Shown here piece after piece: positions 23,011-35,688 of a DNA stretch of 64,000 nt. The notes below the pieces were generated by a model. It saw nothing but the letters and a program-made list of their open reading frames with translations, was not told the DNA's origin and did not search any database. The stretch comes from Colias croceus (lineage: Eukaryota; Arthropoda; Insecta; Lepidoptera; Pieridae): positions 8,990,001-9,054,000 of the forward strand of contig NC_059549.1 of NCBI RefSeq assembly GCF_905220415.1, in the 5' to 3' direction. Made by a program: the position numbers and the translations under genes. Position 1 is the first letter of the stretch. Every line of letters begins with the position of its first letter.

Positions 23011-23488
23011 CATACAATTAAAATCGATAAAAATATGTTAAAAATTATGCCTTTTATATATATTTCCATTAGAAGCACCGCAACATCAATTAGCAAGAGT
23101 AATTGCCTCTACAGTTTCAATCCTATCATTTTCCCGCTAATTTAGGAGCGGAGATCAAATAATTAAATAAAATGAACATTGTTTTAATTCTCCTTTAGTT
23201 TATATTTTCTTATTGTTATAACAATGGTCGTTATTGCAATAACTTCGAGATTGCATTGAATATTTTAGGTAAAGTGCACGATCGAATGGAAATATGTTTC
23301 TTTTAACGATATACTTTAGAAGCAAATGCTAGCACAATCATAAATATTCAGCGCAGCACACTAGTACCTAGATAAGTTCTTTTTATTCCAGAAAATATTT
23401 GTATGTGTTCGTAATTTAAGTAATATAATAATTTAAAAAATGAAATTATATGTATCTATTACATATAATTTTCATTCTTGGTTTGCCT
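23011..23488. other. Non-coding stretch
   Basis: Nothing recognised. Confidence 0.5.
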
Positions 23489-23731
23489 AATAGATAAAGT
23501 GTGTGTGAAGTCCCATGTCCCCGTAGTGGGGTAAGGGGCAGATGCATTATATTATGCATACATCTGTTTCACTGATCGATTTTTCTTTAGGGACAAGTAG
23601 GTGATCAGTCTTCTGTGTCCTACCAGACGGAGACATTTTTTTTTCTTCGTCTCCACCGGGAATCGAACCCAGGACTCCTCGGTTCTACGCTCACGCGTCA
23701 ACCACTGTACCAAGGAGGCGGTCAATAGATA
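23489..23731 (-). mobile_element. tRNA-derived SINE, family C, copy 1, with target duplication
   Basis: The element is about 23497-23723 between direct repeats AATAGATA (23489-23496 and 23724-23731). The minus-strand head has GTACAGTGGTTGACGCG (A box) and CCTGGGTTCGATTCCCGG (B box). The body includes the complement of TGGGGTAAGGGGCAGATGC. The 68-codon minus frame is incidental. Confidence 0.8.
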
Positions 23732-24137
23732 TAGTAAATAGGGTATTAAGCGCACCAAATATTTTTACCTACATCGTATTATTGAAACTTTTAAACAGAT
23801 AAAAGTATACAGATAACATATGAAAAGCCGTTTCTTATTGAATAACGAAACGTTCGCATAAAAATTGGATTTATTTTTGCAATATGATTTCACGCGAATT
23901 TTGATTATATGGAGGTAATCGGGATGGAACCAATATCCTTCGGAAATATACGCATAAAATATATTATTTTTATATCATTTAAATAAATTAATGCGGAAAA
24001 AATTTTCTGCATTTTCTACGAGCAAAATTTTGCATTTTTTTTTTAGTTTTTGCGTAATTTTCACGTTTTGTTAGTATTCCTGAATTGTGATGTTCCAACA
24101 AAAAGACATGAAGTAAAACTTCTACAAAAACATATAA
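23732..24137. other. Spacer between the two family C SINEs
   Basis: AT-rich; nothing recognised. Confidence 0.5.
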
Positions 24138-24347
24138 GTGAAGTCCCGTGTCCCCTAGTGGGGTAAGGGGCAGATGCATTATCCATACATCTGTTTCACT
24201 GATCGATTTTCTTTAGGGACAAGTAGGTGATCAGCCTACTGTGTCCTGCCAGACTGAGACATTTTTTTTCTTCGTCTCCACCGGGAATCGATCCCAGGAC
24301 CCTCGGTTCTACGCTCACGCGTCAACCACTGTACCAAGGAGGCGGTC
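24138..24347 (-). mobile_element. tRNA-derived SINE, family C, copy 2
   Basis: Near-identical to the copy at 23497 apart from small indels (it lacks a short TATTATGC-containing stretch), in the same orientation and about 640 bp away. Possible target repeat TCTACAAA at 24121-24128 and about 24346-24353, but the left copy is separated from the element by an A-rich tail. Confidence 0.75.
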
Positions 24348-26621
24348 TACAAACTTATAAAGTAATATAAAATTATTATTTCACCTATCTCGAAAAATGC
24401 TCTTAGGTATCCAGCCTCTGACGTGATTGAATAAACACTAAGCAATGTGTCTCGTTCCCACTCACAATATTATAATATTTTTGTCCTGCTCATCGAAACT
24501 GCGTGGCCAGTAAAAAAAGATTATATTTAGAGCCTTTTGGCTGTTGTTTAGATTCTTTCTGACAGCTAACTTGAAGCGTAAGTGACGGAGGGAAAAAATC
24601 CAGAATTTTCCTTTAATAAAAAAACAGAGTACAGTGTTATATATGTTAGATATACAGCTTATGGTACGCTTTAATTTATTTTAGGGTACAGCCCTATTAA
24701 AGACCTGTAGAGTTAGAAGATAAAATAAATAGAGCTCCTAATTCTCTCTCATTAGAAATTGGTCTAAACAATGTAGGTAAGGTGCAATAGGGTAATTCCA
24801 AATGCCGGGGTAAATGCAATAATGTTAAATTAATACGATCGATTAAACAAATATGATCGAACCCGTTTATTTCATGCCTTCACGATACTTACAAAATAGC
24901 AATGCTCTGAAGAGGTATTCACGATTTTCTGAACTAGGTACCCGCATCAGGACTTCCCGAATGTACTATATGCTGATTTAGGAAAAGTAACTCGTATTGG
25001 TTATTCTATGCGTCCACAAAATGATGATATTGTCAACTGTACTGCTGCCTCGCTATATATTAGTAAACTACCTTATGTAATAGCAACTTGTAACCATCTA
25101 TAATTCTAGTACCGTATATTATGCAACCTATAATATTTTTCGCAAGAATAAGTTTTATTGCCCCATTACAGCGTGTACGAATAACAACAAATCAACAACT
25201 TTTCTAACCCTCAAAACAAGTTGTTTCATATAATATCTACAAGGGCATTTCAGACGTGGTAGGTCGAAGAAAACGGGACTTATAATATATTTTTTTCAGG
25301 CTTAAATTTTCCACATTTCAAATTTTATACGAATCAAATCATTTATACTACAGAAATTATGATATAATTTAATAACTATGTTCTGTGGAAAAGTACTCAT
25401 TGGTACATAATTAATGTAAATAACAAAACTAATGTTTGAAAACTCAAAATTACAAGTTATAATTCATAAAGCTAGCCTTTTTTTGGCCTAGTGTATTGTA
25501 CGCAAACATATATTTTAATTAAACTTCTAACGCACTATGACGAATTTTCATTACGTTTGAAATGTAGAGTTATAGAATTGTGTTTAAATCAGTAATTAAT
25601 AATTTACAATCATTACTCCTTTATACCAATTATAGCCATTACACCAATCTATATAATAATAAAAAGTACAATCAAAACTCATCGATAGAAGTATAATAAT
25701 GTCGACACATTCAGCTTAGCAAGCAAAAGTTAAGCTCTCAATTGGAAGCCGTTGCTGTACCGTCTATCGGGTATAATTGAGGATTTTCGCCAAAATCTGG
25801 ATTATTTTCCACGAGTCAGCTACCGGCCTTAAAACGTTTAAACACTTATTAAAAAGTGGATTGGATTTTGCTGACACATGATTTTTTTGGGATTTTTAAG
25901 TTTTCTATGTCAATTTTTTTGTGTTTTAGTCGTGAATATTTATAATAGTTAACGTAGTTTTTTTCATAAATTGCATTTGACATAAATTCCCGCTCTATTT
26001 TATAGAAAAAAATTCAAACTCCTACAGGTATTGTTTGAGTTTGAGTTAGAATAATGTGACGTGAAACAGTTAACTGTCTTGTGACAGTAATTCTTAATAA
26101 CAAATGTACACACAGAAAGACAAGCTTAATTTCGAATTTGTCATAGTAATGATAAATATTAATTGAACTTCTAGCCAACAAAAAATAATGATTCAAAAAA
26201 GTATTTTCTGATAATATTTTTGAATAAAATTCTTGTCTTGAATTACAAAAAAAGTAAATGAAATACATATAAATGTTAACTCTATATTTTCTCTAATTAC
26301 GAATTCATAGAAATAATCTATTACTTTTAATAGATATTAAATTGCATTCTAGGAATAATAAATCGCAATTCGCAAGGTAATATCACTTTTATATTATTCA
26401 AGTCAACATAAAACATTAAGCTGTCTCCACGTGAAAGCCATTTTAAATATATTTTATTTAATTATCGCCGCGATCCAGCATAACAATTAAAAAAGAGCCT
26501 ACTGTTTTTTTGACTAGAGATATCATTTTATTCGGTTGAGTAGATTCGGACTTTATTTAAAAAAAAAATTTTTTTCTTCTTCAAAACAATCAGGTAAAAT
26601 AATAATACGATGCTCTATAAT
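24348..26621. other. Non-coding stretch
   Basis: About 2.3 kb without a supportable gene or recognised repeat. The 84-codon minus frame at 26014-26268 is compositionally AT-driven. Confidence 0.5.
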
Positions 26622-26782
26622 ATAATAAATAAATAAATATTTCAGGACAATTTTGACACACGGCACGATCTGATCCCATACTAAGCTTTCGCTTATGTTA
26701 TGGAAACCAGATGGCTGATAAACATACATATATAATTTTAAATATTATATACTTATATTTATATAAATAACACCCACACAAT
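26622..26782 (-). mobile_element. SINE family A fragment (head missing)
   Basis: Matches the body and tail of the SINE at 13061: GGCACGATCTGATCCCATAC, CAGATGGCTGATAAACATAC and an (ATAA)n tail. It stops at a CACCCACAC segment before the tRNA-like head. Confidence 0.7.
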
Positions 26783-27046
26783 AATATATTTATTTTTACT
26801 ACAATTCGTCAATTTGTACGGGCAGTTACAGCATAGCACATAAATATAAGGAAATTACAATCTAATATTATCATAAACACTACGATATAATAAAAACAAT
26901 ATAATATGTAGTACCTATACAGGAAGTTTCGTGGGCAGATCGACATAGCCAGGTTTCATTAAAAAATACCGGTCATCTAGTTACTTGGAAACCTATATTA
27001 CTTTCCGTATGAAATATGTTTTTGTTTAAAATATATAAAATATAAA
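26783..27046. other. Non-coding spacer
   Basis: Nothing recognised. Confidence 0.5.
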
Positions 27047-27227
27047 TCTAATATATAAAATTCTCTCGTCACAGTTTTCGTTGCCATAAGTACTCCTCCA
27101 AAACGGCTGGACCGATTCTCATGAAATTATCTGTGCATATCGGGTAAGTCTGAGAATCGGCCAACATCTATTTTTCATACCCTAAGTGATTAGAGTAAGG
27201 CAGAACAACGTTTATCAGGACAGCTAG
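27047..27227 (+). mobile_element. Helitron-like element, ACGGCTGGACCGAT subtype
   Basis: Starts TCTAATATATAAAATTCTC after A and ends CAGGACAGCTAG before T. Internal AACGGCTGGACCGATTC and CATACCCTAAGTGAT are shared with the copy at 57083. Confidence 0.7.
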
Positions 27228-27588
27228 TTGCTTATTATTATTATCAGCAGTGAGTAAAATGTCATTTCATAAGTTGAAGGTAAACAGTGTGCATATCGCT
27301 TACGAATAATATATTTTAACACATTTTTAAGCAGTACACGTATATTTTTATTAATATCACATTACAGATTGATGATATTTATGAGGTCTCAAATTAAAAA
27401 GGTAATAAGTTACAGATTTACGTTTAAATTAACATAAAGCTAATTTAAAAGACCCTCACAAAACATAATTTGGAATTCCTCTTTTAAATTAAATACAAGA
27501 ATAAATATTTTATGAAGCGATCCGAAATTTGATTAGCTACATTATTACTTTATAATATATATTTAGAGGACCTTGATATCCGAGTATA
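27228..27588. other. Non-coding spacer
   Basis: Nothing recognised. Confidence 0.5.
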
Positions 27589-28161
27589 ATAGTACAGGAT
27601 ACATCGCCCATTTTTGCAAGTGACTACTATCAAGCTGATTTTCCGTTTGTAGCTTTATTTTGATGAGACACCGAATAATTTCGTGTACGAAACTCTCGAT
27701 TGTGGTAGCTAACAGAGATAACAAGGATAAAATTTTTTGATTTGATGGTTCTCAAATATTTATTACGCAATTTGTAGGACAATTTATCTGTTGAATTATA
27801 TAAACATTAACTAAGTGAAAACAAAAAAATCAGCTTGTTAGTAATCATTTATGATGACCTCGTTATCGTTACACTTTGGAAAGGGGGACTCTTTGAACCA
27901 ACCATAGATTTTGTAGGACAAATATTTTTTCGAATAATTTAGGTAATTGTATGTTGAGATTGAACAAAAAAAAAATTCAGTTAGCAATAAATATTTGAGA
28001 ACCATCAAATCAAAAAATTTTATCCTTGTTACCTCTGTTAGCTACCACAATCGAGACTTTCGTACACGAAATTATTGGGCGTCTCATCAAAATAAAGCTA
28101 CAAACGGAAAATTAGCTTGATAGTAGTCACTTGCAAAAATGGGCGATGTATCCTGAACTAT
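27589..28161. mobile_element. Foldback element with 176-bp inverted arms
   Basis: Left arm 27589-27764 and right arm 27986-28161 are reverse complements with about six mismatches by eye. They begin ATAGTACAGGATACATCGCC and ATAGTTCAGGATACATCGCC when each is read inward. The 221-bp centre contains two copies of TTTGTAGGACAA (27771 and 27910) and no coding frame. I could not define a target duplication, so this may be a large MITE or a Foldback-type element. Confidence 0.85.
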
Positions 28162-29562
28162 AACAGACTACAGTAGGTATACATTTTACTAGTATTTAAT
28201 ACTTACTAATTAATTAACATAGTAAAAAAGAACTAAAAAAACACGATTATTATCATTAATAAGTGTATAAAGTGTGAATTAAATCTATCCGTTTGAAGTG
28301 GGTCAAAATAAACTTCAACTAAAGAAGTCGATTACATACAAATGTCACGATCAATTAACGAAGGAAATCACGATAAATATAACTTCACATATTATATGTA
28401 GTTACGAAAAAATGTAAAAATTTCGAAATATTAGTCCGAATACGAAAATATAATTCCGGTTTCATCTGAATTTTGTTTCATACCGTTTAATTGTGTCCAC
28501 TTGAACATGCTTCGTACTCAGCAAATATTATCTGACATAGTACATACGGATATTGAAACTTGCCAACCGATTATTATTTTTACTTAAAGAACGTATGAGT
28601 CATTAGGGGTCATTTTGGAATGACAAAGTATTAATTGTATCTTATGAAGTTGAATTTGAAACCAAAGTAAGCTTAGAAAACAATTTGTTACGGAAAATAA
28701 AAACGCAGAAGTATTATATAAGATCTTTTTCATTTATGACTACTATAGTTTCAATAAGGCATTCACAGAATCGACCTTAAAACTATTGAAAGTACCTATT
28801 TTGAAGAAGAAGAATCCACTCCACTACACTCCAATCCACTAAACAACCTAAAATATGTAATTAAACCTGACCCGTGTATTCAACAAGCAACATACCCCTC
28901 AAATATGTAATTATAACTGGACCTAAATAAATTGAACTCAAATTCCTGAATTGATTCACAAAAACATCCGGAACCCATAAATACTGGTCGATTCCCCGCT
29001 TTAATGAGTAAACGCATTAGCAGGGCAAATATTCCCATTGTAATTGGACCTTGCCCAAATGAGTACGATTTCGAGAGGGTCCAAATGAATAATTTTTGAG
29101 TATCATTAACGTTAGATGTAACTCGATAATAGCCGAATCATTTTGCGTGTAATTTGCGAGGCTTCGGTTGTTTTTGTTTTTGTGGGATAGTATTTTTTTT
29201 TTTTTTGTATGAGGGATGAATACGGAATGGGATGTGATTAAGTTACGCATTGTTGTGTTCTTTTAAATATTTCATGATAGAATAAATCAGAATTGAATTA
29301 TTGAATTTTTATTATGACGAGGAAACTATGATTTGCTGGTTTTGAAGTAGGTACATGTTGAGGAAAAAAATGTTGAAGGGAAAAAGAATTATGTACAAAG
29401 ACAAAGAACCATACTGGATAACCTCTATATTTTTCAACAATAGTTTTCCATACAATATTTATAACCGTCTCAAGTGTTATATTTTATTCAAATAAAACCT
29501 CAATGTACGTAGAAGACGACAATCTTACTATGAAAATAACTGTCACATAAATGGCATGCAAG
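28162..29562. other. Non-coding stretch
   Basis: Includes a C/A-rich, G-poor patch near 28810-28900. The small frame at 29017-29250 (minus) is unsupported. Confidence 0.5.
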
Positions 29563-29729
29563 CGGAGTACCAAGAAGCTTATATCTAATACCTACACTGG
29601 AGATTGCCAAGTTGGTGTGAAAGGGATCAAGGAACAACCAGGCGTCATTCAAGGTCATACCTTCCCGTGACTTGTCAACGTTCATAGTGCAATCTCCAGT
29701 GTATTAGATATAAGCTTCTTGCGGAGTAC
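29563..29729. mobile_element. hAT-like MITE with 8-bp target duplication
   Basis: The element is 29571-29721 (151 bp), with direct repeats CGGAGTAC at 29563-29570 and 29722-29729. Terminal inverted repeats read CAAGAAGCTTATATCTAATA from both ends and continue into a second shared block, CACTGGAGATTG. An 8-bp duplication and a CA start suit the hAT superfamily. There is no transposase. Confidence 0.8.
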
Positions 29730-31035
29730 TTTAAGCTAGCATAGATAAAATAAAACAAAAGAATATCTCACAGCGCGTGCAGAATTAAAGTTCTGTTTCA
29801 AAATTCATTTATTACATTTACAGCCAACTTTAGCGAATGTTCGTAGACTGCTATAACCGTGTGTCATATGCTAACAGCACAATGCATGCATATGCTCTGA
29901 ATTGGCGACGTTTTTCTCAAGTGGCGATAAAAACCAATGGCTGTATTACTGCTGTACCACTTTAGACTATATGTTTAACGAAATATTGTGAGAAAATGGT
30001 AATGTACTTAGATGAACAATCATAAGCATGGAGTTTTATACTACAACATTAGCATTTAGCATGTCGTATTAGTGGCTTGCAGCAAAGTAACCTTGTATAC
30101 CATTGCTTCTAAAATTTTGTCCTTTTCTGTGCATTTATCATGGTGTAATCTTTGGGTAGGTCCTATATTTTAAATTTTTTGCAAAGTCTACAAAGGCGAT
30201 TTTGAAAAGAAAGACATATTTTTACACGATATTTCCTGCTTCAGCACCTTGCATACCTAAAACAGAAGGGAAAGAGCTTTTCAGTCTTGAATTGTAGTTA
30301 GTATATTCTTGTAATTATAAAATAAATTAGTATCATGCTAGATTATACTTCAACAAAAATATGCCCCAAGGTATAATAAGTCAAAAAAGTCGTTAAACCA
30401 AGTTCCTTTTATGGTTTCACAGAAAATTCACCGCCCGAGGGATTCTGGCAGATTTATGAAAAAAATACGAAAGAAGCCTGAACTTATTGAAAGTACTTGA
30501 GTTTAATTATTCATTGCTTATTTGTTGTTTAGGAATTATCTTCTTCGTATCTCGATACTCGGTGTATAACTTACTTCGACTTAAAAGAAAATACGCAACG
30601 TGGAATTAATGTTATTTTATAAAATATTTTTCATAATAAATTGGACATTGGACGTTTGATTTGTTAATTAATTAGTATTAATTTGTATCCATAATATTGT
30701 CATACAGTGTCTTTTTAGATCTTTTTTAGGTAATGTACGTTGTAAAATTTTCCTTAAAATTAAACTATAAATACATAGTTAGTTAACTAATTTAAAATAA
30801 TATAAAAAGAACTTTCGGTTTAAATTAACTTCACTATTTTAACGGGACTCTCACAAATAGATTTGAGAATTTGATTAGAATTTAATCAACTTGAAGCCGT
30901 GATAGTAAGATAGTAGATATTTTCAGAGAATATATAATTGCTTTTGCCATTATAGCAATACTAATACAATAAAAAATTGAGGTTAAGCAACGATTGGTGC
31001 GGTCGTAAATTAGGTGACCATTTTGTTGTTGCTCC
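29730..31035. other. Non-coding stretch
   Basis: About 1.3 kb; no gene or recognised repeat. Confidence 0.5.
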
Positions 31036-31082
31036 TTCGCTTGTATGTACGGAACCCTTAGTATCGCCGACTCGCACTTAAC
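31036..31082 (-). repeat. Fragment of the moth repeat seen at 20181
   Basis: TGTACGGAACCC and GCCGACTCGCACTTAACT are reverse complements of parts of that repeat's body. Confidence 0.45.
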
Positions 31083-31989
31083 TCATTTTTTGTACAACTA
31101 CGTCATATCGAAATGTCGATAGGAAATATATTGTATTTTCGCGACTGTACACTTTCAGACTACGATTGTCCATTGAGTCGATTGCTTGGAAAACTGGAAA
31201 ATCCTTTTCGAAAACGTCAATCGGATTTTGTACGATATTTATTTTTATCCAACATATTTTGAAGTTATTTATGTTGCCTGTATTGTGTTAAAAAATATAT
31301 AATGCTATACGAAGCTGTTCTTCAGATCACTAGGCATAACTTATTGCCTGAATTGTATTAGGGCAATAATAAAATAACGTATTCGTTAATTGAGTTATAA
31401 CTAGGCCAGTTTTGTTGATGGAAATTTGAAAAAACATTTTTTCATAAAAAAGCTATAAATGACGCTTGTAGCTCTTTCTACATTAAGATGATTAGGTAAA
31501 GAACACGAATTATCTTCCAATTAATTTTATTTTGCCTTTTATTATATATCCTCACTGTGATTAAACATACCCTTTTACGATACATTATTTCTACATTTCG
31601 CCATTACCAGGAACTTCAATATATCCTCATTATTCAAGGGCCGTAATGCCAATTGTACAATAAAACGTTTTTTCTAACTTTTTGTCATTGTTAAAAACAC
31701 AAATAACCTTTTTATAAGCGTCATATATCATCCCATGAGTGTCATTACATTAGCGAGGCGATTGTTTGAATCCCATATAAGCGGGAATTTTTTCACATTG
31801 TTCGGGAAAATATGTGAAAATTATAAAAGGTTTTGAATTTTTATTATAATGATTTACTGGATATTTTCAGGAATGTAGATGTCGAATGGTTGTATAGAAA
31901 AATAACTTCAAAAATTGGGAAATACTCCATAATAAAATAGGTATAATTTTAGTTTATTAAAACGCATTGTACGCAATACTTATCTTGTA
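31083..31989. other. Non-coding stretch
   Basis: Nothing recognised. Confidence 0.5.
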
Positions 31990-32148
31990 CTAGCGGTCCG
32001 CCCCGGCTTCGCCCGTGGTATATGTTTACGTTTTCTCTACATAAGATCCATCCTCGTACTTCAAGAAATATAATTATCGAAATCGGTTCAGACGTTCTCG
32101 AGTTATGCGCTTACCAACACATTTTGCGATTCATTTTTATATATAAGA
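31990..32148 (-). mobile_element. Helitron-like element, short subtype
   Basis: The left end CTAGCGGTCCGCCCCGG matches the 3' terminus. The body TCCATCCTCGTACTTCAAG and ATCGAAATCGGTTCAGACG is shared with 43147 and 53885. The right end is TTATATATAAGA (TC start on minus). Confidence 0.7.
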
Positions 32149-32683
32149 TATTAACTATTGAGTGATTGTATAGAAAGATAATTGCAAATTGCTGGTAGCT
32201 CTTACGTGTCTCATTATTATTCCCTTTTAATTTAGAATTACTAACGATATTACTACTACTTGATATTTTATTTGAGTATATAATCTACATTTTAATATTC
32301 TTTTTATGTATTACTCGATCATATTATAAAGTTCCATTATTGGACAATTATTATGTTCATTTAGTTATTACAATATATTCCTCTTTATAGGCTCCATACA
32401 AACAAACACACAGCACTAACCTATAGAGTGACTACAAACACGCACTCTGTAACTAGAGTGGTTAATAAATTTACACTGAAACTCGATACACGCTTTTAAA
32501 GGTTTTTAAAAATTGTATGAGCATTTTTTGCTAGCTGGTTAGCGGGAAATCCATTATTCTCATGTAACGTAAGTCTGTGTGGAACCATATAAAAGATATT
32601 TATGAATTTATTTAGCACATACACAAAATAATGCCGCCCGCGTTACCCGCGTTACATTATATATGTATTATATATCTATCCTC
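32149..32683. other. Non-coding stretch
   Basis: Nothing recognised. Confidence 0.5.
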
Positions 32684-32829
32684 TACCTTAGGTGGCCTGG
32701 AAGAAATCGCTTTTAAGCGATAAAGTCACTTTTTGTACTTTACCTCGCATCCATACAAATATATATGTAGTGTACATTGTAATGTTAAATGGTGTGGTAC
32801 AATAAATGGTTAAATAAATAAATAAATAA
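32684..32829 (+). mobile_element. LINE 3' UTR fragment with (TAAA)n tail
   Basis: GGTGGCCTGGAAGAAATCG, palindrome CTTTTAAG, TTTTTGTACTTTACC, then AATAAATGG and (TAAA)n to 32829. It is the plus-strand counterpart of the fragment at 15343-15470. Confidence 0.6.
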
Positions 32830-34273
32830 AATGTTTCTTTATATGCATTAAAAATGTTTATGCATATTTCATTGAGTTTTGCTATGGACTTAGGGATATT
32901 TCATTATTTATCAATTTTAGTTGCGTTTATGTAACTACGGATAGATTTTTATATTAATTTGTTTAATTTGTTATATCACTTTCAAACAAATTATTCTCTA
33001 CATAAATTTAATCTCGAATTTTAGCACAGAATAAAAACATCATCAACATAAGATAACGTCCATAAAACATAAATGGACATAAAACAAACGCAATCCAATC
33101 ATTTCATTGATTCCATACTATATAATATCTCGAAGAACTTCAATCCCGTAAATCCAGATACTATTATAAATCAAAACCATCCCTTTGCAAGGATCTACGA
33201 GGAAAAAGATAAAATTATTCTCTTAAGGTTGAAGCTCCCTTATTCAATTACATTTATAGGTTTTTATAACACGTTTAAGTATATTTCTGGATGATGAAAA
33301 ACTGCTTTTAATGCTTTGTGTCTTTTGTGTTGATTACATTATGAATCAATACAACGGCTTGATTGAGATTTGATGACCATCTAAGTATGTTAAAAATCTG
33401 TCTTGAAAATTTTTCAGATAAATAATTTTGTGGAGGAAGGTACCAAGAAGGAAGAAATTGAAGTAAAAATTATACATCAACCTACCGAAGGATCTGCACG
33501 CGAACCAGTAGTACCTACTCATAATGTTCATGTAACAATTATTATTTTTTTTCTCTAATGGAGGTCAACGGACCATGATATTCTGTAAAATCTTTATCGT
33601 GGATTACATCGAAAATCAAGTATTTCCTCAGAAACTGATCAAATACCAGAAAAACGTGTTTCGCAGAAATGGCATCTTCACAACGACGGGATCTCGAGAT
33701 ATAGTTAAATAAATAAATAAATTTGCAAAGAAATAATGTGGAATATTTTTCAAACCGTCGCTTTGGATTGACAAGGTTGCTAAACTAGTTAGTCCTAGAA
33801 CTGATATAATATTTTGTTATAGTATTTTAATGTAATTACGTGAATAATAACGTTATCATGAATATTAAGTGTATTTAAAAGATTACTAATTTATTGTTAG
33901 TGCAAATCGGATCTGCTTCAAATATAGGCACAAATAGGTAGGTTTCAAATATAAATAACACTGCCTATACGGTAACAGATTGAGTATACCTACTAAGTAT
34001 TTTATATTTTAGATACTATCATTATGTTTATACAAACACGCATTCATGAGGAAAACGTAAAAAAGACAACAACAGTTACACGTAAAAATAATTAAATATA
34101 TGTAAATCCATTGCACGTTCCATATCCCCAGGCTTCAATAAATCGCTTCGGCAACATTGAGATATACATATGGAGACGACACCGCCTACATCACTTATGT
34201 TCCGCTCAACATACGCCATATGGCGTAACTGCACGCTCATTTTTTATTTGTTTTAAAGTGAAACGCATCAAAT
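32830..34273. other. Non-coding stretch
   Basis: The 73-codon plus frame at 33073-33294 is free of low complexity but has no family resemblance; I leave it uncalled. Nothing else was seen. Confidence 0.45.
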
Positions 34274-34340
34274 ATGCCTTCCTATGTGTTACGATATTGC
34301 ACAAATAATACGGAAAAGTGCAAAGGAATAACTTTCATCG
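34274..34340 (+). pseudogene. Decayed first exon of a THAP zinc-finger gene
   Basis: ATG at 34274 gives MPSYVLRYCTNNTEKCKGIT, then a consensus splice donor (CG|GTAAGT, GT at 34341). Insect THAP proteins often start M-P-x-C-x4-C with GI.FHRFP near the first exon end. Here the first zinc ligand (residue 4) is Tyr, encoded by TAT, one transition from a Cys codon. The bases before the donor (ACTTTCATCG) need one extra T to give the usual F-H-R. Both changes point to decay. No second THAP exon with the C-x2-H pair was found in the next kilobase. THAP modules occur in P-element-like transposases and host factors; I cannot say which this came from. Confidence 0.5.
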
Positions 34341-34693
34341 GTAAGTACCTAACTAGATAATAATTTTTAAAACTTAGAGCAAAAAAATGGCACACAGATT
34401 TTGTTCGTGGTGTCTCCTCCATACGTAGTAATATTATCTCAATATTCGGCAAACGCTTCCTAGAATTCGCGTCTCAGCATTATTTCACTGAATTTTATTT
34501 AGATACGTATTTACGGTACCAATACTTTCCCGGTAAAATCCTCAAGTGCTTCGGAAAAAAGTTCTTGAGGAAATGTTGATCATTTGAAATTCGCTCCGCA
34601 TGTTGTTCTTGTGTCTTGAATCATTATTTTATTCGGTTAAATAAGATTGAATAAATAATCACATACTTATATTTTTTCAAAATATATGCCGGT
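34341..34693. other. Non-coding spacer
   Basis: Nothing recognised beyond the splice donor at its left edge. Confidence 0.5.
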
Positions 34694-34808
34694 TTAGGCC
34701 GGTTGCAGTGGTCGGTCTAGCTATGAACGGTTTTATGAATTTCCATACATATGACAAGCGCGACTGACGTACGCACTGATGGTCGGTGTAGCTCTGCAAC
34801 CGGCCTTA
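34694..34808 (-). mobile_element. PIF/Harbinger-like MITE, copy 1
   Basis: The 109-bp element 34697-34805 lies between TTA direct repeats (34694-34696 and 34806-34808). Termini GGCCGGTTGCAG and CTGCAACCGGCC are inverted repeats. A 3-bp TTA duplication and a GG-start terminus fit PIF/Harbinger. It is the same family as 62118-62235, in opposite orientation. Confidence 0.8.
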
Positions 34809-35464
34809 AAAAAGCTTTTCACCAAAATCATATTTAAAAAGCATCTTAAACCACCAAATTCCATTGGCCTTCATCAACTTTCATCCAGTTTTCAAAAAAC
34901 GGAACGAGAGCTATAAATTTACATAAAAAGGCCAAGTCAAGGTTTTCATAATGGAAACTGTGAAATATAAGATTTTAAAGTGCCAACGATGTTTTAAGGA
35001 TTTATTCCCAAGAAAATCCTATTTGAAAGCGGAAGACATGCCAAATGGGTTATGAAAGCCAAACGCTTAAGTGGAATAAGTGAGAATTATTACATCTCCG
35101 ACATGATTTTATTATTAACTTTTGACCACTTTTGTATTTATTTCTAGGAGAAAATTATTAGAAGGAAGGATTGTTGAAAAGAAATGTTAAACTAGGAAAT
35201 TAATAGGTTTACATTGAATTGATTTAGTTCAGAATTTTGGTAGTAGATACATGAATCTATATTGTTTACTTGACTAGACTTATTTAAAAAGTGATTAAAT
35301 AGGCATATAAACATCGCAATCTCTTTCTCTTCATCCTTCTGTTCGTCATAAACTCGGATCACATCACACATGACCTATGTTTTAAAACAGCTAGGTGAAT
35401 TGTTCAAAATAACGCGCCATTTTTGCTCCCAAAAAGTCGTGAAAACGAATTCGCAGCCAGAACA
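34809..35464. other. Non-coding stretch left of the LTR element
   Basis: Nothing recognised; it is the pre-insertion host sequence. Confidence 0.5.
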
Positions 35465-35468
35465 AACA

Positions 35469-35688
35469 AGTTATGTGACAACCCTACGCTATATATGTAA
35501 TGTGAAGCGCTGACGGTGTGCTTTCGTTCGTGAGAACGTTTTATTCCTTTAAATTATAATATTAGAATAAAAACATATTGTGAAGCATCGTGCTCATAAT
35601 AACACGTATAATGTAATTTTACTTTTTAATTAAAATCATTTAAGAAATATGATTTTTTTTATTAATTCACTGGAAAGTGAATTTAACT
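35469..35688 (+). repeat. Left LTR (220 bp)
   Basis: Bounded by the inverted pair AGTTA/TAACT. Contains a TATA-like TATATAT (35490-35496) and a poly(A) signal AATAAA (35566-35571), so promoter and 3'-end signals sit about 75 bp apart. No mismatch with the right LTR was found in a base-by-base reading. Confidence 0.93.
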
